NCBI GenBank assembly: GCA_021432635.1
Contig: MU270026.1
Location: 399,311-463,310 of the forward strand
Reading direction: 5' to 3'
Origin: Thozetella sp. PMI_491
Taxonomy: Eukaryota; Ascomycota; Sordariomycetes; Chaetosphaeriales; Chaetosphaeriaceae
Length of the DNA: 64,000 bases
Shown here in pieces: positions 23,127 to 34,517 of this stretch; within the stretch, counting starts at the first letter, position 1; each line of letters starts with the position of its first letter. A model generated the notes under the pieces. The model had not been told where the DNA came from. It saw nothing but the letters and a program-made list of their open reading frames with translations, and made no database searches. Position numbers and translations under genes: made by a program.

Positions 23127-24189
23127 CTATCCAAGCACATTAGTGCAATCAGCCATGTTGTTCTTGTCGTTGCCAAACTGGGCCATTTTTTCGAGTCTGA
23201 ACCGGATTAGCTTTAGGGTTTCCGGGCGCCATAATCTTACTTACGCATTTGAGAATGCACTCGTCCACTTCCCCTGCTGGTCGATGAATCCATTAAATTC
23301 CGGGCCAACCTGTGGGTCGACCGCAAGTTTCTGATCGGATGGAAATACAAACACGCCGGGTGGCTTGACTGCAGTTGCCGCGAAGGCCGCCGTTTCCGCA
23401 TAGTACTTGACATCCCACACTCCAGGACTACCAGGGAGGTTAGTGCTGAGCTTCTCTACTGGATATATAAGATGGAAGCATGATACTGACGTCGAGTCTT
23501 GAGATGCGTTTTTCTGGCTTTGGTCAACAAAAAGTTGAGTAGAAGTGGTGTGCGCGCCCAAGAGGGCAGCTAGGTCCTTAGCGTTGTAGCCTTTCGCGAC
23601 GAAGAGGGCGAGAAGATCTTTAGCCGCGGCATTTACATCGGGCAAACCACCGGGCTTGGCAGAGGTCGTGTTGTCGGCGCGGCCAATGAAGGTCTTGACC
23701 TTGGGGCCACCAGGGCAGAGAGACACAGCTGAGGCTGCTTCTCGTTAGCATCGATTGAGGAATGTGACGGCAGGGTCAAGGCATACTCCCCGCGAAGACG
23801 ATCATGTCTGCAACTGAAGTTTGATGCTTACTAGCCATCCCCTTTATGAAGACGGCAATGTTCTGGAGGCCATTGTTTTCAGGTCTGTTGAGCTCGACGT
23901 CGGGCGTCGTGCCGACGAACAGAGATCCATCACAGCCGCCGTGGAGCCCCTGGGATACGTCCCAGGATCCGCAGTCGTGAAAGAGGGCACGGATTGATGC
24001 CCGTGCCAAGTCATTGCACACGTTGCCACTCATGAACGCTGTGTTAAGCTCTGATTTGACCTGTGTCCAGACCGCAGGGCAGGAGTTGCCACCATTGCGT
24101 GAGACGACATTCCCGTCAGACCGCTGAGGGATGGAGGTAGCAGCGGCCATGGCCAAAAGGGCCAGGAGAAAAAAGGTATACAAACGCAT
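23127..24189 (-). CDS. Secreted class II heme peroxidase
   Basis: Four exons on the minus strand: 24189-23787, 23728-23491, 23427-23245 and 23196-23127, all phases agreeing, 297 residues. It begins with a signal peptide (RLYTFFLLALLAMAAA). SIRALFHDCGSW holds the distal arginine and histidine (R67, H71) of plant/fungal peroxidases. GGCDGSLF and NNGLQNIAVFIKGMA follow, and in exon 2 LAALLGAHTTSTQLF supplies the proximal heme-ligand histidine (H194). The splices give QDSTPGVWD, and a last exon ending NMADCTNVLG as in ascomycete class II peroxidases. It oxidises phenolic or other reductants with hydrogen peroxide outside the cell. Several cysteines match the disulphides of the family. I see no evident manganese site and no surface tryptophan context typical of white-rot lignin peroxidases, so a generic low-redox peroxidase is likeliest. 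Confidence 0.9.
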
Positions 24190-25938
24190 ATTTTGATGAC
24201 CTGGGATATCGATACCACTACACCCTGAATGCAAACCCGCGAGAGGGATATGGAACCCACGAATTCTTTATATATTTGACGGGAACAGCGGACCGGGGCC
24301 GTGCTGCCTCTTCTCTCGGTGCCTTCAGCTTCAGTAGACTCGTCGCGGGAACTGAGTGACGCAGGCGTCAAGCCTCCCATTTCTCTACCGCTATCGCCAC
24401 CACGCTTAACGCAGGCATTATCTCGTCGCGCCGGTCCGATAGGACGCCCATGGCTTACGCTAACTGATGCATCTAAGACAGGGCTACAGTGCCTCTCGTT
24501 CTTGTACTAAAGTGTGATCCTCTCTTAACACTGCGTCGACGGGTGATCCCGATGTCTAGCTGATAGGTCTTCCCATCGCAGCCCGAGCCTTCGAACTCAA
24601 AACCTCTCCGCCGCTGTAGACGCCGTTTGCGAGCCAAATTTCATGCCGTCTTGTGCCATTGGCGCGGCCATACGCCATCACTCGAGAGCCAAGACATTCT
24701 GTCCACGTCAGCTGAGAACTCTTGGACGGTGGCTTTTGCGGTCTGTGTCCAGTTGGTGGTAAGGCTCTTCACACCTGCAACTGCAAAGAGCCAGAGGACT
24801 CGATTCAAAAAGGAATAATAAACCGGTGCCAAGACCGAGATCCTACTTGCAGTCCAGAGGGTGCACCTTATAATACGACGAGCGCCAGGCAGCCGCATGG
24901 CACTTTCTGCAGCCATAAGTCCTCAGCTTAAGCCAGAGCTGTGCTGCATTTGGTAATGAATAAGGTCTCATTCGCCGACTAAGGCGATGAATGGTCACTG
25001 GGTCGAGATGTTTTTACTTCCAGTCAACCATACCAATGGGAACAGTCCTCATTGGGTGCCGCATTCGCACTGAGTGCCCGTTGTAGGTTGTTCCACACAC
25101 CGCACAGCTAGCCCGATTGGCTGTCGCCTGTGTGCGAAACAATGCGAGCCCACGTGGAGAACATTTGAGTATGCCGGGCTGAGAGAATCAAGCCGGAGGT
25201 TGCCACCTCTACCAGCAGTTGTGCGACTTCGCGGGGGGCGGAAACTTCATATTGGCAAGCAAGTTAACACGATCGAATGTTTCTATCGAAAAGAAAATGG
25301 TTTCATTTTCGGCAACAGGAAAACTGGCTCTCCACTCGGGACAAAGCCGTCCAGCAAGCCACACCCCGCGATCATTGACTGACGTCCCGTAGAATACGCC
25401 TCCTCCACCTAGGAGGCTTTTCGCAAAGGAGTCTTAGGCAAGAACATTCCACTTCGTCTAACTGGTAAGATTCAACTCACAGCATACTTCTTCACTAGAT
25501 TTATACAGAACCTGGTCTTCAGGTCATGCAGCAGTGCACGGTAGCAACACCCGCAGGCCAATGAAGGAATGCCTTTTGGGAAGCCTCGCCGGTTGTCACA
25601 TGCAAAGAAGGGACTGGCTTGTCTATTAGACCAATCGCAATGGTATAGCATTTTGGCAAGTCTACCAAAGTAGATGGCGTCCTCCGGAAAATTTCCGTAT
25701 CCACATTTGAGAATCACTTCGTCATTGGAAAAGATGACGCTGCGTCTGGACTTTATTTTTTCCGGGCACGCCCAACCCTCTTGCTCTAGGCCAACTTGGT
25801 AATCAAATCGTCAGCGCTTTTTTTTTCAAGATATCTTGGCGAGATGTAGCACTATTCCGTTGTGGCCGGCTTGAAACGCCTGAGAGTCCCGGCCCTGGAC
25901 TGAGATGAAGAGTGGTAAAGGGGGCCATGTGGTAAATG
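24190..25938. other. Long intergenic stretch, no gene recognised
   Basis: Only short frames on both strands; none carries motifs. The part right of 25450 has minus-strand frames (25472-25717) that could be decayed flank of the HET remnant, but nothing in them resembles HET or its usual partners. Confidence 0.45.
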
Positions 25939-26391
25939 TTATCCATTGACTTGAGCTGTGCATGATGTTACCGGTTCCCACACGTAGCTAAGTGCGACAT
26001 ACTCAACACCGGCTTGGGGCTCGATGACACAGCACGACTTGGTGCTAATGACTCTGAAAAAAGGACAAGTTCCATTAGAGCCAATACGCTTGCAGATTTC
26101 ACCGTATTTTTCTTGTCAGCAAGTGAGCCACAATTGTATGCGGTTTAGATCGACGTGAGATCGATCACACTTTGTAACACTCAGCAGCTCGAAACGCATG
26201 CGCTCGTACCCGGGGCTCAGCTCAAGGTAGTTGGTCTGATATGTGGATTCGATAATGATGCGCGGAGCACATTTTTCTGACCTCGCCTTAAGCAGATCTG
26301 AATTGCACATATTCAGGCCGATGATATCTTGCCTTTGACCGCGGTGTAAGATAGGGGCCGGGCGTAGCATCGCAATCTGTAGATTTCCCAC
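25939..26391 (-). pseudogene. HET (heterokaryon incompatibility) domain remnant
   Basis: The minus frame reads CNSDLLKARSEKCAPRIII, TNYLELSPGYERMRFELL, then meets an in-frame TGA at 26116-26118. It continues unbroken as EICKRIGSNGTCPFFRVIST, KSCCVIEPQAGVEYVALSYVW and stops at 25939. The last piece is the beginning of a HET domain: FRVIDxxxxCIV...YVALSYVWG is the family's entry motif, here with E instead of the G after W. HET proteins trigger cell death when unlike hyphae fuse. The domain breaks off about 15 residues after this motif and the frame has a nonsense codon a C-to-T change could make (CGA to TGA). No intact continuation was found, so the gene is dead or only a fragment. Confidence 0.7.
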
Positions 26392-27089
26392 CCCTAGGAT
26401 GCCTTGTAGCGCCTTAGCTATTACTAACAGAAGCTGCCATGCCTATGGCAAGACCGCCTTGGACAGTAAAATGTCTCTCATCAATTGCGGCGCGTGTAAG
26501 CATCGGACTGCGGCCACTTGGTTCCGCAACAAGGTGCGCCTCCTCCCTAGTGCGTCTCGGCTCTGACGTCGTGAAGGTGGTTAGCTGATCGACCGTTATT
26601 GTGCATAGGAATGTCGCACAAGCCGATTAGGCATCCACAGAGAATTAACTGCGGTGGGTCCATCGGAAGGGGCATTCGCCTTTGCAAGGTATACCTACGG
26701 TTAGACAGCGTGGTGGTCATCTTCATTGGAACATCGCACGTTTAGGTGGTAAGACGCATGTTTCCCCAGGGGACAGGAGAGCAAGGACTAGTTAGCAGAG
26801 ATTGCTTGTAATTGATAGCGATTCGTTCGACAGAGATATGTATCATGCTACCGCTGTTGTGAAGGACAACACTTCGTCTTCCCAGCTTGCTCTATTTGCA
26901 TTGTCAAGAAACTTCGCTTCTGTGTAACCGGAAAAGACCTCTATTCCGATACAAAGAGAACATCGCGGAGGCTACTTGCATGGCTCTATAGTGTATACCG
27001 GCCCGAAGCACGTCCTCCTTGATCACCAGATAGCTTTCAGTAGTACTCGAACCGATATTCTCGAGGACCGTAAACAACAGAACAGCCTG
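26392..27089. other. Intergenic DNA, no gene recognised
   Basis: Upstream of the HET remnant and downstream of the membrane-anchored propeller-like gene. No coding pattern seen. Confidence 0.45.
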
Positions 27090-28444
27090 TCAAAAAAATG
27101 TGACATTTGCCATTCCAATATAATAAGTGTATGGCGAGATCCACTCTGTCCATGAGATGGGAATGACCCTTCTAGTGGGATCGTAGTTGGGATACGCGTG
27201 GAAGGCATAGGAGAAGCCCCCAGTGCGATTTGGGATCTTGAAAATGACTTTAGGCGTCGACCAGCCGCTGGTAAAGTCATTGCCGCTGGAAAACGACATA
27301 TATGCTAGTGCATCAGAACAGGTCAGCTTAGTTCCCTCAGCTCGAACTTTGGAGTTGACGCTATACCTTCCTGATCTATGGCCGTATCATCCGGCTGGAA
27401 CAGGAGTATATATACCCCGTAGAGAGGGCTGTAGAATATATCTCCCGAGCCCGGCCCGTACTGTTGGCCATCAAGTGACTCGTGAGACCAGCTAAAGACG
27501 TTCGAAGCTCCGCCATCATCATACGCGGGCATCTGGCTTCCCCAGGATATGCCGTTCCAGTACTGATATTGCGATCGATCTGACCAGGACTCCTGAGTTA
27601 CCCTCGCTACCTTTAGCCCATTTCCAGTCGCAGTCTTTGTTATCTTGGCGAACAAATACAAGTATCCGTCGTTGCCAACATAGGTTGCAAACGTTCCAAA
27701 GAAGGGCTCGCCGTTCACGAACAAACTCTGCGAGGGCCGCGATGCCACAGGGCGGCCGTCACTCAAGGTAATCTGCACGGGAGTATTATACAAGCCAGCT
27801 TCTTGTCCAGTTCTGAACGCGGTTCGATTGATGACGTCCGGGAACGCGACGGCGCATGCACCGTCGCACAGTGTAGCAAAGCCTTGGTTAGGCCATACTC
27901 CTGTAATGCTATCGTCCTCGCCGTTTTGGTAATAGAATGGAACGAATTGATTCGGGCCGTGCTGGGCGTCTCCAAAGTCCGTCAGGCTGGTAATGCCAGC
28001 GCCATCGCAATTGGAGCATGCGATGGAGTTGGATGTGAACTTGAGGAGGTTGCTTTCGTCGCCGGCAGGCTCACCGCCCGAAGTGTACATGCCGTCAGCG
28101 AACCAGATGAAATCCAACCCATTAATCTTTCCACCTCCTCCCCCATCGCGGTAGATGTTTGGGAAATTTGATGTCGTATACCCTATCGTATCGATGCTCA
28201 CTTTCGGCTCCGTCCTAGTCGAGAGCAACCGGGCTAGAGCGGCCGGTATCCAGTAGGCGAGAGGATTGACCAGGGCAAAGCCCAGGATAAGAGCAATCAT
28301 CGTCAAGCACAAAGCTAACCGAAAGTTAGGATGAGCCAACAGCCTAGAGTTAAAGTCGCTTGGCGATATAGGTTGTTGGCGTGAGCCCTTTTTAAGAGGC
28401 CCAGCGGACTCTAAGTCCCAGCCGATTTCCTTGCTTTCACCCAT
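27090..28444 (-). CDS. Membrane-anchored propeller-like protein (DUF4185-like), function unknown
   Basis: Two exons, 28444-27367 and 27304-27090, with a 62-base intron (GTATAG...CACTAG), giving 430 residues. A short cytosolic N-terminus is followed by one hydrophobic segment at about residues 43-65 (RLALCLTMIALILGFALVNP), so it should be a type II membrane protein with its body outside. The outer part has repeating propeller-type strands: GLDFIWFADGMYT, FVPFYYQNGEDD, FFGTFATYVGNDGYLYLFAK, VARVTQESWSDRSQYQYWNG, and in exon 2 SSGNDFTSGWSTPKVIFKI and VIPISWTEWISPYTYYIG. This pattern resembles DUF4185 and other five-bladed glycoside-binding propellers. No catalytic residues can be named. The frame of the second exon ends the protein naturally with a last strand, which supports the splice. 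Confidence 0.75.
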
Positions 28445-29842
28445 CTTTGGTCCGTTATCAACCTATCATGTGGCAAACCTGCTCGCGTCAGTACTGTATG
28501 CCATTGCAAAAGCAGCCGTCGGTATCGCACCACGTCAGGGATCCTGATATCGGCCGCTTAGACGCTTCTCGTCTGGGCCGGCTCCGGGGGTAGCTCCCCA
28601 ACCAAGGCCAACACCCGGGCCTAGAATGGCAACCCCGGAATCGGTGGTCACAATTCCACAATCAGAGTCTGGGGTGCCACGGCGGGTGGGTGGGTACAAG
28701 CTAGATGACTGCCCTGCTCCCCCGCGTTTGCCTCGACACGCCACTTTCCGAAGGTGGGATCGAAGCCGCAAAATTAGAGCTGTTGCTTGAGGCGCCTTGC
28801 GCAATCGGATGAGGTGCGCAGTCAAGACAATGAGCTTAGGACCGGTGAGTGCTCCAAGGCTGAACACGTGAGTTGGAGAGGAGTAAGATAATTGCTGGAG
28901 CTGAGACACGCGCTCGGTCGACCCCTCAAATGCCGGACGCTCCTGTGGAGGGGTTACATCCTAGCCGGTACTAACGGTAAGCAGCTAATCTCCGGCGTAG
29001 GTGCCACGCACACCACGGACATTGCTTTCAGACTAAACTTGCTTGGCAGCGCTTATCCTTGCCTGCCATGTGCAATTACCTATCGATAAGTATTGTTTAT
29101 GACCAGGCACCACGCGGCACAGGGCGCTCAAGATCCCTCTAACCATAACTGTGATAATATCCTCTTATACCTTATACGGGCTTGAACAATGGTAGCCGAG
29201 ACTCCTATCTATAGTGAAGAAGGGGCCCGTACGATCACGCACCAAAATCACACACACGAACACACCCACAAGCACCTCCTAGGCCAGTAGCTGCATCGTG
29301 ATCCAATACTCCAGGCATAAGGCTCCCAAGCAGGGACATCAAAACAATGGAGGTCTAGTGGTAGGTATGAGGAAGGGGAATCGCACAACGAAGGATAGCT
29401 GGGCCCTGTCTGGGCCAATTGGATGGGGTAAAGCCCCGTGACAAGTGTAAAACGAGTGTGTTAGGTGGAAAGCAAAGCGTAGTATTTTTGCTTGTTGAAA
29501 GCCTAAACGAAATGAGAAATCAACGCTATTTACGTCACGAGACGAGGCTTCGCTTCATGTGATGAGCCTGGTCAGGGCCAACGAGCAATATAAGGGCCTT
29601 GCAAGCGAAAGAAAATCCTTGAAGCTCATCTACTCCATCTCAGTACTAGTTCTTAAATGTTACTTTCCTTATTAATAAAATAAGTATAATATCTTAGTAA
29701 ATATAGTTGGATAGAAGAGCCCATAGGATGGGTTGCTTCCACTCCCGGTACCGAATACGGATTGGGTTTGCTCAGGCCAAGACCCAAAGAAGTTCATTAC
29801 CCATACATTACTATTACACCAAAATTATAAAGAAAGTGTCAT
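28445..29842. other. Long intergenic stretch, no gene recognised
   Basis: Upstream DNA of the propeller-like gene and downstream flank of the four-TM gene. A short AT-rich patch lies at 29640-29710. No coding pattern was found. Confidence 0.45.
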
Positions 29843-30995
29843 TTATTTGTCCGCGGAATACCTCGGTGGTGCAGTCACGGGTGCCACATTGTGAGCTATC
29901 GTATCCTCTGGCGTATACTCTGGCAGTATGTCCTCTGACGGCCGAGGTCTTTCCATTTCGAGCGTGGATTGTTGATGAACTTGTTGTTCCCTTGTCTCGG
30001 CTCTGAGCAGGAACCATCTTAACACGATCAACAAGGCAGCGGTCAAAGTGGCCAAGAAGCCGCCAAGCCATATCAGCAGTATAGCGTGCCGACTGACAGT
30101 AGCGCCCATGTTTAGGTCAAGGCCAGTCAAATGACGGAGCAATCGATATGCCTCACCCGTAATGACGCCGGCTGCAATTAGGTGGCACAAGGTAGCCAAC
30201 GCCATTATTCCGACCATGCGTGTCTCCTTCGGGCCGCCCTGCCCTCCAAATGCCGGGCCAGCGATCATGACCAAGTTGAGTACAAGCGCGATAAGATAGA
30301 ATGCGAAAGAGGGACCCGTCTGCACCGTGATATTATGCTGCTCTATGGCTTGCATGTAGGCCGGCGATGATAGCATGCAAGGTACTCCGAGCGTGGTACT
30401 GACGCACTCCGATGCGATCGGAGTGAGGGTTTTGTTTAGATATCGCACCGCGGCCGCCAGGTCGAACGGCTGGCCGGGGTGCACATAGAAATATCCTGCG
30501 CTGTCATCCTCCTCGTCCCATGGCCAATACCATCCGAACGAATTCAGGAACCAGTAGTTCTGATTCTCGTAGCTAGGAGGTATGCCGCTCGGATCCCCCC
30601 CATGTACGTAGGCGATCGGCCCGCTAAACTATTGTACATGAGCGAATGACTTGGATTAACAGCATCGATCGAACAGGCGCGAGACTCACAGATACTAAAG
30701 CGTATTCGGACGCGGGGAGCCAATAGTTGCCGGGGTGGCCACTGCCGGAAATGCTGGATCCCGCGACGAACAGAATAAGGATGCACACGGCGGAACAGAG
30801 ATTGAGTATGCTGACGAGCAACAGTAGCCATCGCAACAGCCGTTCCTTGGGCGACGCCATGATATTGGAATACCACGGTTCGGCGTAGTGAAAGAAAATA
30901 CCCCGGACGGACAGGCTCGGGCGGTCCTCTGTTGGTGGTTCATGGACTTTTATTTCCCTTGCAACGCCGCCACCTCGTATCCAGCTTCCAATCAT
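29843..30995 (-). CDS. Four-transmembrane fungal protein of unknown function
   Basis: Two exons, 30995-30690 and 30628-29843, joined over a 61-base intron (GTGAGT...CAATAG), 363 residues. Hydrophobic segments are LLRWLLLLVSILNLCSAVCI, FAFYLIALVLNLVMIAGPAF, VGIMALATLCHLIAAGVI and LLIWLGGFLATLTAALLIVL. The large loop between TM1 and TM2 has PSYENQNYWFLNSFGWYWPW, an acidic patch, and N-glycosylation sites (NKT, NIT). The cytosolic tail is polar and proline-rich (PRPSEDILPEYTPEDTI), with a PEY motif often seen in tails of fungal plasma-membrane proteins. The arrangement of one TM, large loop, three TMs recalls the SUR7/PalI and claudin-like fungal families, but I do not see their signature cysteine motif clearly. 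Start could also be Met46 (30860), just before TM1. Confidence 0.75.
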
Positions 30996-32217
30996 TTCGT
31001 GGCATCGTGCAGGGTTGCGACGTCAGCCTATTTTTAGTGGTGTGGTCAAGCTCTGCCTAGCCAAACAAGTGACATCCTTATTTCATTCCTCAGAGCTGCT
31101 GGCCCTGTGACCGCCCCTCGCATTTCTCTTTCGGGAAATATTACTATCCATATCCCATAACAACGTTAGTCATTCACGATATTGCATTAGTCCTCTGGGG
31201 AGAGCCGACTAGATTTTCACATCACGACAATCTACTCGGAGAACCCGTCGTCGTAAATGGCAAACGCTTCCTACGCGAACTAATAGGCACCCGTTCGGCT
31301 TCACCATAGCGGGAGGCGGCTGATTGTGAGACTGGTCGTCACAATGTACCTGCTATCCTCCCAGGACCATGTTCATTTTTGAGTACATTGGGTTGGTAAA
31401 GCCACAACTACCTCTTGCGTGGTTGACTCCAAAAGGAAATACAGAGAAACCCCAAAACCTGGTGTTTAGGCTGCTTGAAATGGCTGGCGCGGGCCTGTTG
31501 TTTTCAACAGCACTAACGCCAGGCGGCGACAGGTAATGCGTTATAGTACATGCTGGTACCTCATGCAGCCGGGGTTGTGGCTATCCCACCAACCAACCCA
31601 GACTCTAAGCCAGCGTATTGAGCATGAGCCTTAGAAGTCTTGAATATTGTGTGTTTAGCTGCCTTAATCTGTTTAGAAGAATAAATAATGGCTGTTCTCC
31701 ACATGTTATATCTCTTGTTCTTAAATTTTTGGTGTTTTGCCTCTTGTTTTTTTAGAGGCTAGAACTAGAGTAGTGTAGTGTAGTGTAGCTGTCGTTGCTA
31801 GATCGCTACTAAAATATTAAGGGATAAAGCATATAGCCCTTTGGTTAACTCTTTCTCCAGCGCGCCAATGAACCTCTCTAGAGAAATATGCCTCGGAGTG
31901 AATTACAAAAACGAATATGTATTGAAGACGAGGAGAGCGAAACAGAGTCTACGTGGAACAGCCTACACACGACACTATATGTAAGCCCTAGTTTAATAGA
32001 ACACGAGAGGTACTATACTATATTCCCTAAGCTAACACTTTGAAAGCTATGTAGGTACACTACCCTGCCAGTTGGTTTTGGATCCCTGAACAGCCAATGC
32101 ATCTTGGCTACCTAAGTGCCACGTATCCCTACGTTTGACCATGTCTGCAGTCAATTTGACTCCCAAATATTTCATATTGCGCGAAAAAGTTGCTGCTAGT
32201 CGTCCTACTATTGCTTC
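30996..32217. other. Intergenic DNA with degenerate repeat-like sequence
   Basis: No gene seen. Around 31680-31830 the sequence is AT-rich with T-runs and a short GTAGT tandem (about 31770-31790). Composition there is like old transposon relics, but no element could be named. Confidence 0.4.
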
Positions 32218-32592
32218 CTAAACATTATCCCGAACATCGATGACATCCCTGGTCAACTCGGATGTTTGTTCATCCCCGGTATTGATGGTGCCTGCCTGTT
32301 CTACCATCATGATGTGTGCATTTTCTGCGACAGGCCTATGCCGGACACCCTTTGGAACCACCCAAATATCGCCCTGTTCCAGAACAACGGGATCCTGTGA
32401 TTCAATTTCGAGCGTCAATTTGCCGGAGAAGACGTAGAATAGCTCGTCTGAGTTTGGGTGCGCGTGCCAAATAAATGCGCCATCAATCTTTGCAATTTTC
32501 ACATGTTGATCGTTGACTGAAGCCACAAGGTGAGGCGACCACGTTTCGGTGAAAGACGCGAAAGTGCGAGGAATTGAGACGGATTGGGTCAT
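32218..32592 (-). CDS. Small single-domain cupin protein
   Basis: One exon, 124 residues, with no room for more than a single cupin barrel. WHAHPNSDELFYVFSGKL is cupin motif 1 (G-x5-H-x-H-x3-4-E-x6-G) with metal ligands H, H and E; VVLEQGDIWVVPKGVRHRP is motif 2 with the fourth histidine. This is a complete metal site, so the protein may be an enzyme (isomerase or dioxygenase type) or a small-ligand binder. Small cupins of this type often sit beside sugar-acid or aromatic catabolic genes. It is the first member of the metabolic group between 32.2 and 42.8 kb, transcribed in the same direction as the DapA-family gene 0.5 kb upstream. No signal peptide, so cytosolic. Confidence 0.85.
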   Translation of the reverse strand: MTQSVSIPRTFASFTETWSPHLVASVNDQHVKIAKIDGAFIWHAHPNSDELFYVFSGKLTLEIESQDPVVLEQGDIWVVPKGVRHRPVAENAHIMMVEQAGTINTGDEQTSELTRDVIDVRDNV

Positions 32593-33104
32593 GGTCTAAG
32601 TGTACAGCTAACAATCGAATACTGGCGGGAAGGTACCGAGGCTTTCTTCGGGTCGTGGTGTCTTGGGAATGCGGCGTCTAAAACTTCCACGTCAGCATGT
32701 AGCTAGCTTCACAGTAACATAGACGAGCCCCAGCCTTTATCTAAAAGCAGACTGAGACGTTAATGAGTTAGTCATTCTTCGCCCTGTGGTCAAATCAAGG
32801 GCGCCAGCACTCCGAAAAAGACGAATACACGAAGGCGCTAGCGAGAAAAAGGCTACCGCCCACTTTTGCCCCGCCAACCCCAAGGGCTATGGGGAGGTCT
32901 TCTAGAGTTGCGCTGAATAATAGCAGTTTCTAGCGGTCTTTCTCACGTCCCAATTTATTTAGAGAAGTCGCGAGTAGATTTCCATAGTTTTTTCGGCACA
33001 AATTTGTAGCGGATCGCGTCTAGGTGCCGAGCACTCAGTACAAGCAAAGAGATAATACCTGCAGATATCCTATTCATTTGAAGTTTCACGCATCATGTCC
33101 CCAT
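32593..33104. promoter_or_regulatory. Presumed cupin promoter, nothing specific seen
   Basis: Half a kilobase between the stop of the DapA-family gene and the start of the cupin gene, both on minus. It must contain the 3' end of the former and promoter of the latter. No distinctive element recognised. Confidence 0.4.
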
Positions 33105-34517
33105 CTATGCGTTGGTATACGCGACTTCCAGCTCCAGCATCTCCTTAAACTCCGCCATAAGCTTCTCCCCATCGTCCTCTTTGAGTGGCAGCAGAGGCCG
33201 CCGTGGCGCGGAACCATATCCGTGCAGCTTGTTCAGGACATATTCTGCACATGGGTTAGCCATGGACTCGCTCAAGGTTGGGGCCACGAGAAGAGAACCC
33301 GAGACACATACTCATCCCGCGCACCCCTGCTGGAACTGCGGCCACATCCGCGTTCGACAAGATTGCTTGGATCCGAGAAGCTTCCTGCTTTTCTTCCTCT
33401 GATGGGTCCGTCTTGTTCAGCAACGCCCATAGCCTCACCGAGGCGGCCGGGGCGAAGTTAGGGATCCCGCTGACGGTGCCATGGCCGCCGCATCGCGTCC
33501 AGGCGGCGAGGTCCGCGATGAGTCCGTCCAATAGGAGGAACGCATACGGGCGAGAGGCATTGATCGAAGGCTCACTATCGAGCAAAGCCGAGAGGCGAAT
33601 GAGCTTACCAACGCTCCCGCCGCAGCTGCGTCATATCGCCAATTAGCATGAACCTGGACAAGCACACATTATGGGAGGAGCCTACGTCAGCTTGACGCCG
33701 CACAGGTTCGAGGTCCTGCGTATCACGGCTTCGATAATGGCGGAGGACATATCCAGTCCGGCCGAGTTCGCGGGGAAGTTGTATAGAAACAGCGGAATCT
33801 GGCATCTGTCAGCCATGCAGATTTGCGGGTCCCGAGGTGGGGGTGCGCACTGGCGAGCCATTGCAGATGTCGACGTAGTACTGGATGATCTGATCTTGGT
33901 CTGTGTTGAGGCTGGCAGCATAGTAGGCGGGGAGGATCACCAGCCCGGCATCTCTAGTGGAGCACCATCAGCCAACACTCGCTTGCACCTGGGTGGAAGC
34001 CTTACGCTCCGGCTGTGGCGGCGGCAGATGCCAGCCGAATAGTCTCTCGGGTACTGGATCCCCCTACCCCGGCCACGATAGGCATATCTTTCAAGCCGGC
34101 ATCGTCGAGCGTGGCTCGGATAAACTGAATAAGCTGGACTCGTTCATCTGTATCCTAAGCAGCATCAGCACCTCAGGCAGCGAGGCGGCGAATCGTGGAA
34201 AAAAGACGTTGCTAGTTACCAGGTGCACAGCCTCTCCCAGCGATCCGGCACAGACGGGGACTTGATGCGTGTTAGTGCGGCCCCTTTTGGGCAGGCAGGG
34301 CAGGTGTAAGGGGTGCAGCGTACCAATCCCTTTAGTGGCAAGGTCTTCCCCGGCACCACTGCATTAGCAAAGGATCCAGATGTGGGATAAAAAAAATCCA
34401 GGCTCGTGATATCTCACTCAGTAAATGCTTCTTATAGCTGCCGTAGTCTATTTCCTGGGCGTCGTTGAAGAAGGTGGGCAGGGGGCCGTACAGCCCTGGA
34501 CCGAGAGAGCGCGTCAT
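33105..34517 (-). CDS. DapA/N-acetylneuraminate-lyase family aldolase
   Basis: Eight exons on minus: 34517-34418, 34358-34324, 34260-34220, 34154-34006, 33953-33851, 33798-33686, 33625-33312 and 33244-33105, about 331 residues. The exons spell the family barrel: GLYGPLPTFFND, VCAGSLGEAVHL (the G-S/T-x-G-E loop), DERVQLIQFIRATL, MPIVAGVGGSSTRETI, LVILPAYYAAS, PIPLFLYNFPANSAGLDM with the catalytic tyrosine of Y-N-x-P, and LCGVKLTCGGSVGKL with the Schiff-base lysine, ending YGSAPRRPLLP. Such class I enzymes cleave or condense pyruvate-type keto acids; fungal relatives include L-threo-3-deoxyhexulosonate aldolase, and others open hydroxyproline intermediates. Exons 4-8 keep phase exactly. Between exons 1 and 3 one base is missing (exon 1 ends CTGA before GTGAGA where CTGAG would restore frame), so check this site. 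It is transcribed divergently from the permease. Confidence 0.8.

Noticed and set aside
24540-24610. tRNA-like TTCGAACTC word
   Set aside because: No matching acceptor and anticodon arms could be folded around it.
25472-25717. 81-codon minus frame downstream of the HET remnant
   Set aside because: Does not continue the HET domain and has no motif; probably chance.
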